A DNA stretch of 14,955 nt from CAYSBK01 sp964429265 (GTDB lineage: Bacteria; Planctomycetota; Phycisphaerae; Sedimentisphaerales; Anaerobacaceae). Made by a program: the position numbers and the translations under genes. Below the pieces are notes generated by a model. It had not been told where the DNA came from. It worked only from the letters and a program-made list of their open reading frames with translations, and searched no databases. The stretch spans positions 1 to 14,955 of the forward strand of contig CAYSBK010000044.1 of assembly GCA_964429265.1 (NCBI GenBank), read 5' to 3'. Numbering within the stretch: position 1 is the stretch's first letter; each line of letters opens with the position of its first letter. Of the stretch, positions 5,725-11,899 are shown one piece after another.

Positions 5725-7158
5725 TCAATCGAGTACGGCTTCTTCCTCGTAGGCGGGCACGGCAACGTCCCAGCCGGTTTGTTCCTCGATGTACCGGCCG
5801 AAGCTAAGCGCACTTTGTTCTTCGCCATGGACGACGAACACCTTTCTCGGCGGCGTTTTGAGCTTGCGCAGCCACGCAAGCAACTCTTCGCGGTCGGCGT
5901 GTGCCGAGAAGCCGTGCACCTGTTCGATGCGTGCGCGGACGTCACGTGTCTGGCCGAGGATTCGCACCTGCTTTTCGCCTTCGACGATGCGCCTTCCGAG
6001 GGTGCCGACGGCCTGGTAGCCGACGAACATTATGGTGCATTCGGGTCTTGAAATATTGTTTGCCAGGTGATGCTTTATCCTTCCGCCGGTGCACATACCC
6101 GAGCCGGCGATTACCATAACGGTTCCCCTGATGCTGTTTATGGCCTTTGACTGGCGGGTGGTCTGCACGATGTTCAGCCCGGGAAAATCAAAGGGCGACT
6201 CGTCGTCTTCCACCAGCTCGGTCATATCCTCGTCGAAAAGCTCGCGGTGATGTTTGAAGACCTCGGTGATCCTGGCGGCCATCGGGCTATCCAGAAAGAC
6301 AACGATGGGCCTTATGGCCTCGGCCAGCAGCAATTCGTTGACGTAGTACAAGACCTCCTGCGACCGCTCCAGCGCGAAGCTGGGCACAATGAGGTTGCCG
6401 CCGGCCTGCTGGGTTTCGGTGATTATGCGGGCGATTTCGGCCTGGATGTCCTTTGTCGGCTGGTGAAGCCTGTCGCCGTAGGTGGACTCGACAAGCACAT
6501 AATCGGCCTGCTCGAAAACGGTCGGGTCGCAGACGATCGGCCTGTCGGGCCGGCCGACGTCGCCGGAAAAGATTATGATGCGATGCTGGTCGTCGCGGCG
6601 GACCTTCACCCGGATCACGGCCGAGCCGAGCACGTGCCCCGCATCGTAAAACGTCGCCTCAACACCCTGTCCCAGCGGAACAACCTGGCGATATTTGACC
6701 GGTTCAAAAAGCGGAAACACGGCCTCGGCGTCGGCGGTGGTATAGAGCGGCACCTCGGGATACGGGCCTTTCCGGCCCTGGCGTTCGTGGCGTTTGCGCT
6801 TGAACTCGGCGTCTTCCTGCTGCAGATGCGCCGCGTCGAGCAGGATGATTTTTGCAATCTCGGCGGTGGCGGCCGTACAGTAAATCCTGCCTTTGAAGCC
6901 GTCCTTGACCAGTTTCGGCAGGTAGCCGCAGTGGTCCAGGTGGGCATGAGTCAGCAGGACCGCGTCGATGCTTTTGGGTGGCACCGCCAGAGGCTCCCAG
7001 TTGCGCCCGGCGAACTGGCGCTCCTGGTACAGGCCGCAGTCAACCAGGATGCGCGTTCCGTTGGCATCGAGAAGGTGTCTTGAGCCGGTGACATTTTGCG
7101 CGGCACCGAGAAACCTGAGTTTGATTTGCCCCGGTCTGTGTTTTCGAAAAAGCGACAT
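5725..7158 (-). CDS. Metallo-beta-lactamase/beta-CASP RNA-processing exonuclease-like protein
   Basis: The protein has 477 residues, the usual size for prokaryotic CPSF73-like beta-CASP nucleases. The metal-binding motif HAHLDHCG (His71, His73, Asp75, His76) is complete, with further ligands in YDAGHVLGSA (His175) and FSGDVGR (Asp200). The beta-CASP insert begins at ESTYGDR, and GSGMCTGGR follows. The C-terminal RMMBL segment ends in GFSAHADREEL and VVHGEEQS. The protein should bind two Zn2+ ions and cut or trim RNA in the cytosol, in mRNA turnover or 3' processing. The start was set at the ATG at 7158: the longer frame opens with a TTG inside a strong promoter whose start point is only about four bases from this ATG. 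No SD is visible, consistent with a leaderless mRNA. Confidence 0.9.
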   Translation of the reverse strand: MSLFRKHRPGQIKLRFLGAAQNVTGSRHLLDANGTRILVDCGLYQERQFAGRNWEPLAVPPKSIDAVLLTHAHLDHCGYLPKLVKDGFKGRIYCTAATAEIAKIILLDAAHLQQEDAEFKRKRHERQGRKGPYPEVPLYTTADAEAVFPLFEPVKYRQVVPLGQGVEATFYDAGHVLGSAVIRVKVRRDDQHRIIIFSGDVGRPDRPIVCDPTVFEQADYVLVESTYGDRLHQPTKDIQAEIARIITETQQAGGNLIVPSFALERSQEVLYYVNELLLAEAIRPIVVFLDSPMAARITEVFKHHRELFDEDMTELVEDDESPFDFPGLNIVQTTRQSKAINSIRGTVMVIAGSGMCTGGRIKHHLANNISRPECTIMFVGYQAVGTLGRRIVEGEKQVRILGQTRDVRARIEQVHGFSAHADREELLAWLRKLKTPPRKVFVVHGEEQSALSFGRYIEEQTGWDVAVPAYEEEAVLD

Positions 7159-7168
7159 TTGCAGTGCA

Positions 7169-7196
7169 ATTCTACGCGGCCCGGCCCTGCTGTCAA
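7169..7196 (-). promoter_or_regulatory. Near-consensus sigma-70 promoter giving a leaderless mRNA
   Basis: Read on the minus strand: TTGACA at 7196-7191 (perfect -35), a 16-base spacer, and TAGAAT at 7174-7169 (5 of 6 for the -10). The ATG of the beta-CASP nuclease begins only ten bases after the -10 box, so the expected transcription start falls about four bases before it, with no room for a ribosome binding site. Confidence 0.65.
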
Positions 7197-7228
7197 GTGT
7201 GACGCGAAATACCAAGAGATTGGTTGGT

Positions 7229-7243
7229 AGGCCGCACCGGCCT
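7229..7243 (-). terminator. Possible weak terminator hairpin after the aldolase gene
   Basis: AGGCC at 7229-7233 and GGCCT at 7239-7243 form a 5-bp GC stem shortly after the aldolase stop codon. There is no T-tract on either strand, so it would be a weak or Rho-assisted terminator at best. Confidence 0.25.
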
Positions 7244-7257
7244 GTAAACCGCTGTTG

Positions 7258-8055
7258 TCAGCCGACAGAGAGCTTCAGGTTGAAATCCCTGGCGGTAGTG
7301 CTGCTGATTTCTTCCAGCGACGCCGAGGCGAAATCGAGGCCGGTCCATTTTTCCGCCCGCCGGCTGTCTATCAGCCGTTTCACCTCGGCCAGTCGTTCGC
7401 TGAGCAGGTCGTAGTCCTGCCGCTCGATAATCGTTTTCACAGCGTCTTTTTGAATCATACTGAAGGAACCGCCCACCACCAGCACACCTGCATCGATGTA
7501 CTGCGGAATGTTGTCGCAGTTGGTTCCGCCGGTAGGCACGATGCTTATGGTCCTGTGAATGGCCGGGTCGATGGCTTTGACAAAAGCCGCACCGCCCAAC
7601 TGCCTGGCCGGGAACAACTTGCACAGGTTGGCGCCCTTCGAGAACTCCGCCAGTATTTCGCTGACCGACCCGCAACCGGCAATCATCGTCACCTTGCCCG
7701 CAAACCTGTCGTAGCTTTCCTGCCGGAAGTTGCCCGCTGAAACCAGAAAATCCACCCCGGCTTCGACGGCTTGTTCCACTGACGGCAGTGGGTCATCGCT
7801 GTGTACCCGGTTATAGCGCTGCAGCATCTCAGGAAAATCGATCAGGCTGGCGGCACCAACGACGAACTCCGGCATTTCGCGCCGCAGGCGCGCTATCTTT
7901 TCCAGCGGCCTGGCTATTCTGCAGGTCACTTCCATATTGTTCAGACCAGCCTTGTTCAAGGCCTCGGCGGTACGGACCACGTCGAGCTTATCCTGGTTGA
8001 AAACCAGTATCAACCCGTCCCGCAACAGTGTCGTCAGCGTGCGCTTGACGTCCAT
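7258..8055 (-). CDS. KDPG/KHG aldolase-like protein (class I aldolase, EDA family)
   Basis: The protein has 265 residues; KDPG aldolases usually have 205-215. The (beta/alpha)8 barrel motifs are present in order: MEVTCR with the catalytic Glu42, VGAASLID, FLVSAGN, CKLFPARQLGG with the Schiff-base Lys146, and VPTGGT followed by VLVVGGS for phosphate binding. It should cleave a 2-keto-3-deoxy sugar acid, probably phosphorylated, to pyruvate and an aldehyde. It differs from Eda in having a loop insertion at about residues 75-91 (the GaGTV-type motif reads GAASL) and an extra C-terminal tail of about 35 residues. The substrate may therefore differ. GAGGAG seven bases before the ATG at 8055 fixes the start. 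It is the third gene of an operon, ten bases after the SDR stop. Confidence 0.85.
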   Translation of the reverse strand: MDVKRTLTTLLRDGLILVFNQDKLDVVRTAEALNKAGLNNMEVTCRIARPLEKIARLRREMPEFVVGAASLIDFPEMLQRYNRVHSDDPLPSVEQAVEAGVDFLVSAGNFRQESYDRFAGKVTMIAGCGSVSEILAEFSKGANLCKLFPARQLGGAAFVKAIDPAIHRTISIVPTGGTNCDNIPQYIDAGVLVVGGSFSMIQKDAVKTIIERQDYDLLSERLAEVKRLIDSRRAEKWTGLDFASASLEEISSTTARDFNLKLSVG

Positions 8056-8065
8056 CGCCTGCTCC

Positions 8066-8863
8066 TCACAGCCGCCTGAAGTGGAAGCCGCCATCGACGT
8101 TGATAACCTGGCCCGTCGAAAAATCCAGCCTGCCTTCGACGATTGCCCTGACCGCCTGGGCGACGTCCTCGGGTCGGCCCCATCTTCGAATCGGCGTCAA
8201 TCCGTCGGCAATGAGCCTGTCATATTTTTCCTTTACCGGCCGGGTCATATCGGTGGCGATGATGCCCGGGCGAATCTCGAACACGACGATGCCGTGCTCG
8301 GCCAGCCGGTCGGCGTACAGGCTGGTCATCATACTGACGCCCGCCTTGCTAATGCAATACTGGCCCCGCGTGGTGCTGCTGGTGTACGCCGACATCGAGC
8401 CGATGTTGATGATGCGCGGCCGACGTTCAGGGTGCTGCTTTTTCTGTTCTATCATCCACCTTGCAACGGCCTGGGTCAGGAAATAAGGGCCTTTCAGGTT
8501 CACAGCCACAACCCGGTCGAAACTTTCTTCGGTTTCTTCGAGTATATCAACTCGCTTTGCCGGTGCGATGCCGGCATTGTTGACAAGAAGGTCGCAGCGG
8601 CCGAAGCGTTCCCTCATCAGCCTGATAACAGCGGCCCGGTCCTGGCGGCTGCTTACGTCGCTGCGAACAACTTCACATTCTGCCGCGATACTCTCAATTT
8701 CTTTCTGAGTTTGCCGGGCGAACGTATCGTCGGCCTTACCGTCATCGGTAACATCGAAATGGGTGACTACCAGATTGTAAGCCAGCGACGCAAGCTCCTT
8801 GGCGACCGCCGCTCCTATGCCTCTGCTGGCGCCGGTAACCAGAGCTACGGGTTTGTCTGCCAT
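8066..8863 (-). CDS. Short-chain dehydrogenase/reductase (FabG/PRK12745-like)
   Basis: A 265-residue classical SDR. The Rossmann motif TGASRGIG spans residues 10-17, NNAG lies at 95-98, and the catalytic tetrad is Asn122, Ser156, Tyr169 and Lys173 (YCISK). The C-terminus IVEGRLDFSTGQVINVDGG is standard. The start MADKPVALVTGASRGIG and the RPGIIATDMT stretch fit the group usually named 3-ketoacyl-ACP reductase. Many members of that group sit in sugar operons and probably oxidise a polyol or sugar hydroxyl with NAD(P). Given the OYE-type gene 37 bases upstream and the aldolase ten bases downstream, a carbohydrate role is more likely than fatty acid synthesis. The RBS before ATG 8863 is weak (GAGG at about 11 bases). 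Confidence 0.9.
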   Translation of the reverse strand: MADKPVALVTGASRGIGAAVAKELASLAYNLVVTHFDVTDDGKADDTFARQTQKEIESIAAECEVVRSDVSSRQDRAAVIRLMRERFGRCDLLVNNAGIAPAKRVDILEETEESFDRVVAVNLKGPYFLTQAVARWMIEQKKQHPERRPRIINIGSMSAYTSSTTRGQYCISKAGVSMMTSLYADRLAEHGIVVFEIRPGIIATDMTRPVKEKYDRLIADGLTPIRRWGRPEDVAQAVRAIVEGRLDFSTGQVINVDGGFHFRRL

Positions 8864-8900
8864 TTTTCAGTGCCTCATTATCAGCTTGCCGACACCTTCT

Positions 8901-10358
8901 TCACCAGTCAGAAAGCGTAGGCCGGTCGTTATCGTTTGTTCGGTCATCCTGCCGGCGTGCCAATCTTCGGGCTTTTTCATATATCGGCCCGTAAATCTCC
9001 TTATCCCTTACCGCACAGCCGACCGGACCGCCGGCACTCATCATCCGGCTGCACTTGCTGCAGGTTGTGCAAAGCCTTTTTCCATCGAGCCGGCCGATGC
9101 GAATAATATCCCTTGCGAAATCCGGATATGCAAGGGCCAGCCTGCCTGCCGCGACAATCTTTGCCAGGCCCTTCGCCTTGATGGCGGCGGCGACATTAGG
9201 CATAACCGCTCCAAGCCAGCTATAGCCGGTGCCCACCACGACAAGCTCGCCGAACTGTTTCTGAATCGTGCCGGCCAGGTTGATTAACCTGTGCACGCCG
9301 GTAAGGGGATGCTCGGGCGGACGGTACAAGCGATTATGTGCCCGGTTGAACGGCCGGGTGTAATGGGGGTTGTAGTGGGGGTCGCCGGCGGTGACGTTTA
9401 TCAGCCGCACGCCGCGGTCAAGCAGGGCCCCAAGCAGCATCTTCGGCTCGGTCAGGTCCGGCTTTGTGTAATCACTTTTGTCGACACCCCAGCCGTACGG
9501 GTACGGCACCGCATCGTACAGCCCCAGCCGAACGGCAACGGTCGCATCGGGACCGAGCCTGTCACGAATCCCATCCACAACTTCAAGCAGAAACCTCGTG
9601 CGGTTTTCAAACGAGCCGCCGTATCGTCCTTCCCGGGTATGGCAGGCAAGAAGCTCGCTGACAAGATAGCCGTGGCACGCCTTTATATCGACGGCGTCGA
9701 AACCCACCTCGAATGCCAGGGTTGCCGCTTCGACATAAGCACCTGCCAGATTTTCCAGATATTCGTCGGTAAGTACGGGCACCTCCGGCGGTATCTTGCT
9801 TTGCGCGGTCGGCTCGGGCGTGGCGGCGGGGCTTAGGGCATCCCGGTATGGGTCCCGCTGGCACAGAAGCGGCTGTGCCGTGCCTTTGGGCCTGCTGTAC
9901 CGGCCGGAATGGGTCAACTGCAGAACCACCACGGGCCTGTGCTGCGCCCCCATACTCGCCGCTGCCGCCCGGCGGATATGCCTCACCAGGGCTGCGAAGG
10001 CATCTTTACTTTCATTGTGCAGCCATAGCTGGCGCGGATTGGACCTGCCCTCGGCTGCTACGGCGGTCGCTTCCACCCATATCAGCCCCGCCCCGCCGGC
10101 AGCAAACCTTTCGTAGCGTCGCAACGTAAGCTCGCCCGGTCTGCCCAGCGCATCGCCGTCACAGCCCTCCATAGGATGGGTCCCAAGGCTGTTGGGTATG
10201 ACCAGGCCGGCCACTGGGACGGGCTCAGCCAGAATCGAGGTATCTTCGGACGCATCGATATCAACCCCCAGCACCTCGGCCAGTTGCTCCAGTTGGCGGA
10301 CATCGGCCGGCCGGCGTCTGGGCCGGCGGCCGGTGGTATCGTCACTCGCTCGCTTCAT
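8901..10358 (-). CDS. Old Yellow Enzyme-family FMN oxidoreductase with Fe-S cysteine motif
   Basis: The protein has 485 residues. The N-terminal TIM barrel has PNSLGTHPMEGCDGD (residues 55-69), GGAGLIWVEATAVAAEGR, QLTHSGRYSRP (147-157), the substrate-binding CHGYLVSELLACH (228-240), and RYGGSFENRTRFLLEVV. This is the FMN-binding fold of NADH:flavin oxidoreductases and 2,4-dienoyl-CoA reductase. Near the C-terminus, Cys430, 433, 436 and 448 form CX2CX2CX11C, close to the CX2CX3CX11C that holds a 4Fe-4S cluster in dienoyl-CoA reductase. The C-terminal FAD/NADPH domain of that enzyme is absent, so electrons must come from another donor or directly from NADH. It probably reduces a conjugated C=C or carbonyl compound. 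ATG at 10358 has GGGGGA upstream; the longer frame starts at TTG. It is the first gene of the OYE-SDR-aldolase operon. Confidence 0.85.
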   Translation of the reverse strand: MKRASDDTTGRRPRRRPADVRQLEQLAEVLGVDIDASEDTSILAEPVPVAGLVIPNSLGTHPMEGCDGDALGRPGELTLRRYERFAAGGAGLIWVEATAVAAEGRSNPRQLWLHNESKDAFAALVRHIRRAAAASMGAQHRPVVVLQLTHSGRYSRPKGTAQPLLCQRDPYRDALSPAATPEPTAQSKIPPEVPVLTDEYLENLAGAYVEAATLAFEVGFDAVDIKACHGYLVSELLACHTREGRYGGSFENRTRFLLEVVDGIRDRLGPDATVAVRLGLYDAVPYPYGWGVDKSDYTKPDLTEPKMLLGALLDRGVRLINVTAGDPHYNPHYTRPFNRAHNRLYRPPEHPLTGVHRLINLAGTIQKQFGELVVVGTGYSWLGAVMPNVAAAIKAKGLAKIVAAGRLALAYPDFARDIIRIGRLDGKRLCTTCSKCSRMMSAGGPVGCAVRDKEIYGPIYEKARRLARRQDDRTNDNDRPTLSDW

Positions 10359-10405
10359 TTTCCCCCGGCAGCTCGAACCACGAAACAGTGCCAAACCAAC
10401 TGCGT

Positions 10406-10439
10406 CACGGCGGTACGGTATCAGCTACGGGCTGCCGTG
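10406..10439. repeat. Inverted repeat over the OYE-operon promoter, possible operator
   Basis: CACGGC at 10406-10411 is matched by GCCGTG at 10434-10439 with 22 bases between. The pair brackets the region from just past the -10 box to the start of the -35 box of the leftward promoter, a position suited to a dimeric repressor. In GC-rich DNA a 6-bp match can be chance. Confidence 0.25.
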
Positions 10440-10443
10440 TCAA
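10415..10443 (-). promoter_or_regulatory. Sigma-70-type promoter for the OYE operon
   Basis: On the minus strand, a perfect -35 TTGACA (10443-10438) is followed by a 17-base spacer and TACCGT (10420-10415), which matches the -10 in its T, A and final T. The expected start lies about 50 bases before the OYE ATG. Confidence 0.4.
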
Positions 10444-10546
10444 ATTACGGCCTGCGGCCAGCACCAGGCAGGGATTGTCTCGTCGGTAATGCGAGCCGTC
10501 GCCGTGGCGGGGCCCGCGCAATTTTCTGGAATGCACACAACTTTGC

Positions 10547-10555
10547 TGGCATAAT
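10547..10555 (+). promoter_or_regulatory. Extended -10 promoter candidate for the Gfo/Idh gene
   Basis: TGGCATAAT fits the extended -10 pattern TGnTATAAT with one mismatch (CATAAT at 10550-10555). No clear -35 box lies 17 bases upstream, as is usual for extended -10 promoters. It is about 105 bases before the ATG. Confidence 0.35.
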
Positions 10556-10659
10556 GGTCGGCACTGCCGCCACAACCGAACCAGTGTGCGGCGAAGCAAC
10601 GGCTGCTCGGCCGGGATAACGTGGTGTCTTGAAGATATGTGAGCAACAGGAGCGTTTCG

Positions 10660-11841
10660 ATGAAGAAAAAAGCTGTTCGTACCGGAATTGTGGGGGCCGG
10701 CTTCGCGGCCAAGTTTCACTACGAGGCGGTAAGCAAATTATACGGCACGGATGCTGAAGTGGTCGGGGTTTTCTGCCGCACCAGGCAAACCCGGGAGGAT
10801 TTCGCACGACAGCGCGGTATCAGGGCGTTCGAGAGCCTTGAAGAGCTGCTGGACGCCGTGGACGTGGTTCATATCTGCACGCCGCCGGTTTCGCACGAGC
10901 CGATCGCGATCGCTGCCCTTGAAAGGGACAAGTTCGCAATCGTCGAAAAACCCCTGACCGGTTTCTTTGGCGACGGCTCGGAGGACTTCAACGGGGAAAA
11001 CTACCCGAAGCAGAAGGCCCTTGACGCTGCCTTGGCCAGCATAGAACGCATGCTGGCGGCCGAAGAGAAAAGCCGCGGCCGAATACTCTACGCGGAAAAC
11101 TGGGTGTATGCCCCGGCGATTCAGAAAGAATGCGAGATCATCCGAAAGACAGGCGCACAGATACTCTGGATGCACGGCGAGGAGTCGCACTCCGGCTCGC
11201 ACTCGTCCGTTTACGGCTACTGGAAGCACTCCGGCGGCGGCGTGATGCTCAGCAAGGGCTGCCATCCGCTGACGGCAGCACTGTACTTCAAGCGAGTCGA
11301 GGGCCTGGCCCGCAACGACGCTGCCATCCGGCCCGTCTCGGTTTCGGCACGGATTCACGCCATCACCAGGCTCAAGAACTTCAGGGACGAAGGCCACATA
11401 CGCTGCAACTACTACGACATCGACGACCTGTCGCTGATGCATGTCACCTTCGACGACGGTACCGTCGCGGACATCATCGCTTCGGATATCGTCCTCGGCG
11501 GGATTCACAACTGGATTGAAGTGGCCGCGAACAACCATCGCACCATCTGCAACATCAACCCCAACACCGCGATGCAGACCTACAACCCCGTCGATGAAAA
11601 CTTCAAAGACATCTACGTCGTGGAAAAGATAGGCACCAAGCAAGGCTGGTCCACACCCTCGCCGGATGAGGACTGGTTCACAGGTTATCCGCAGGAGATA
11701 GAGGCGTTTTACCGAAGCGCGGCCTACGGCGAACCGGTCCAGAGCAACAGCCGACTGGCCGCGGATTGCATCTCCACGATCTACAGTGCCTACGTGTCCG
11801 CTGAAAAAGCCGGTGCCGAAGTGCCCGTCAAAACCTTCTAA
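10660..11841 (+). CDS. Gfo/Idh/MocA-family oxidoreductase
   Basis: The protein has 393 residues. It begins with a dinucleotide-binding Rossmann motif GIVGAGFAA (9-17), followed by VVHICTPPVSHEPIAIAAL and the family hallmark EKPL with Lys97. The second domain is the alpha/beta dimerisation and substrate fold: RILYAENWVYAPA, then GGGVMLSKGCHPLTAAL in place of the common GGGxLxDxGxHxLD. The enzyme should use NAD(P) to oxidise or reduce a sugar, inositol or sugar-like hydroxyl in the cytosol. It could also be an aldose-ketose type reductase; the substrate is unknown. CAGGAG eight bases before the ATG at 10660 fixes the start over a GTG at 10639. It faces the OYE operon across a shared regulatory gap, and the NRAMP-like carrier follows after 58 bases, probably on the same transcript. 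Confidence 0.9.
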   Translation: MKKKAVRTGIVGAGFAAKFHYEAVSKLYGTDAEVVGVFCRTRQTREDFARQRGIRAFESLEELLDAVDVVHICTPPVSHEPIAIAALERDKFAIVEKPLTGFFGDGSEDFNGENYPKQKALDAALASIERMLAAEEKSRGRILYAENWVYAPAIQKECEIIRKTGAQILWMHGEESHSGSHSSVYGYWKHSGGGVMLSKGCHPLTAALYFKRVEGLARNDAAIRPVSVSARIHAITRLKNFRDEGHIRCNYYDIDDLSLMHVTFDDGTVADIIASDIVLGGIHNWIEVAANNHRTICNINPNTAMQTYNPVDENFKDIYVVEKIGTKQGWSTPSPDEDWFTGYPQEIEAFYRSAAYGEPVQSNSRLAADCISTIYSAYVSAEKAGAEVPVKTF

Positions 11842-11899
11842 CCGTCTTTTCGCCTGCGGTGGTACAACCAGAGATAATCCCAAGGGCAGGTGCAACGAT

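Larger units (their letters stand above)
10359..10659. other. Divergent regulatory gap between the OYE operon and the Gfo/Idh gene
   Basis: This 301-base gap has no convincing coding frame on either strand. It carries candidate promoters for both directions (10415-10443 minus, 10547-10555 plus) and an inverted repeat over the leftward promoter (10406-10439). No regulator gene is present in the window, so an unlinked regulator would have to act here. Confidence 0.5.

Noticed and set aside
5343..5945. Minus-strand frame of 200 codons across the gap before the nuclease
   Set aside because: Its left part mirrors the YyaL relic and its right part lies within the nuclease gene in another frame; no RBS or domain.
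6247..7083. Plus-strand frame of 278 codons opposite the beta-CASP nuclease
   Set aside because: It lies fully inside a gene with all catalytic motifs on the other strand; no domain is visible.
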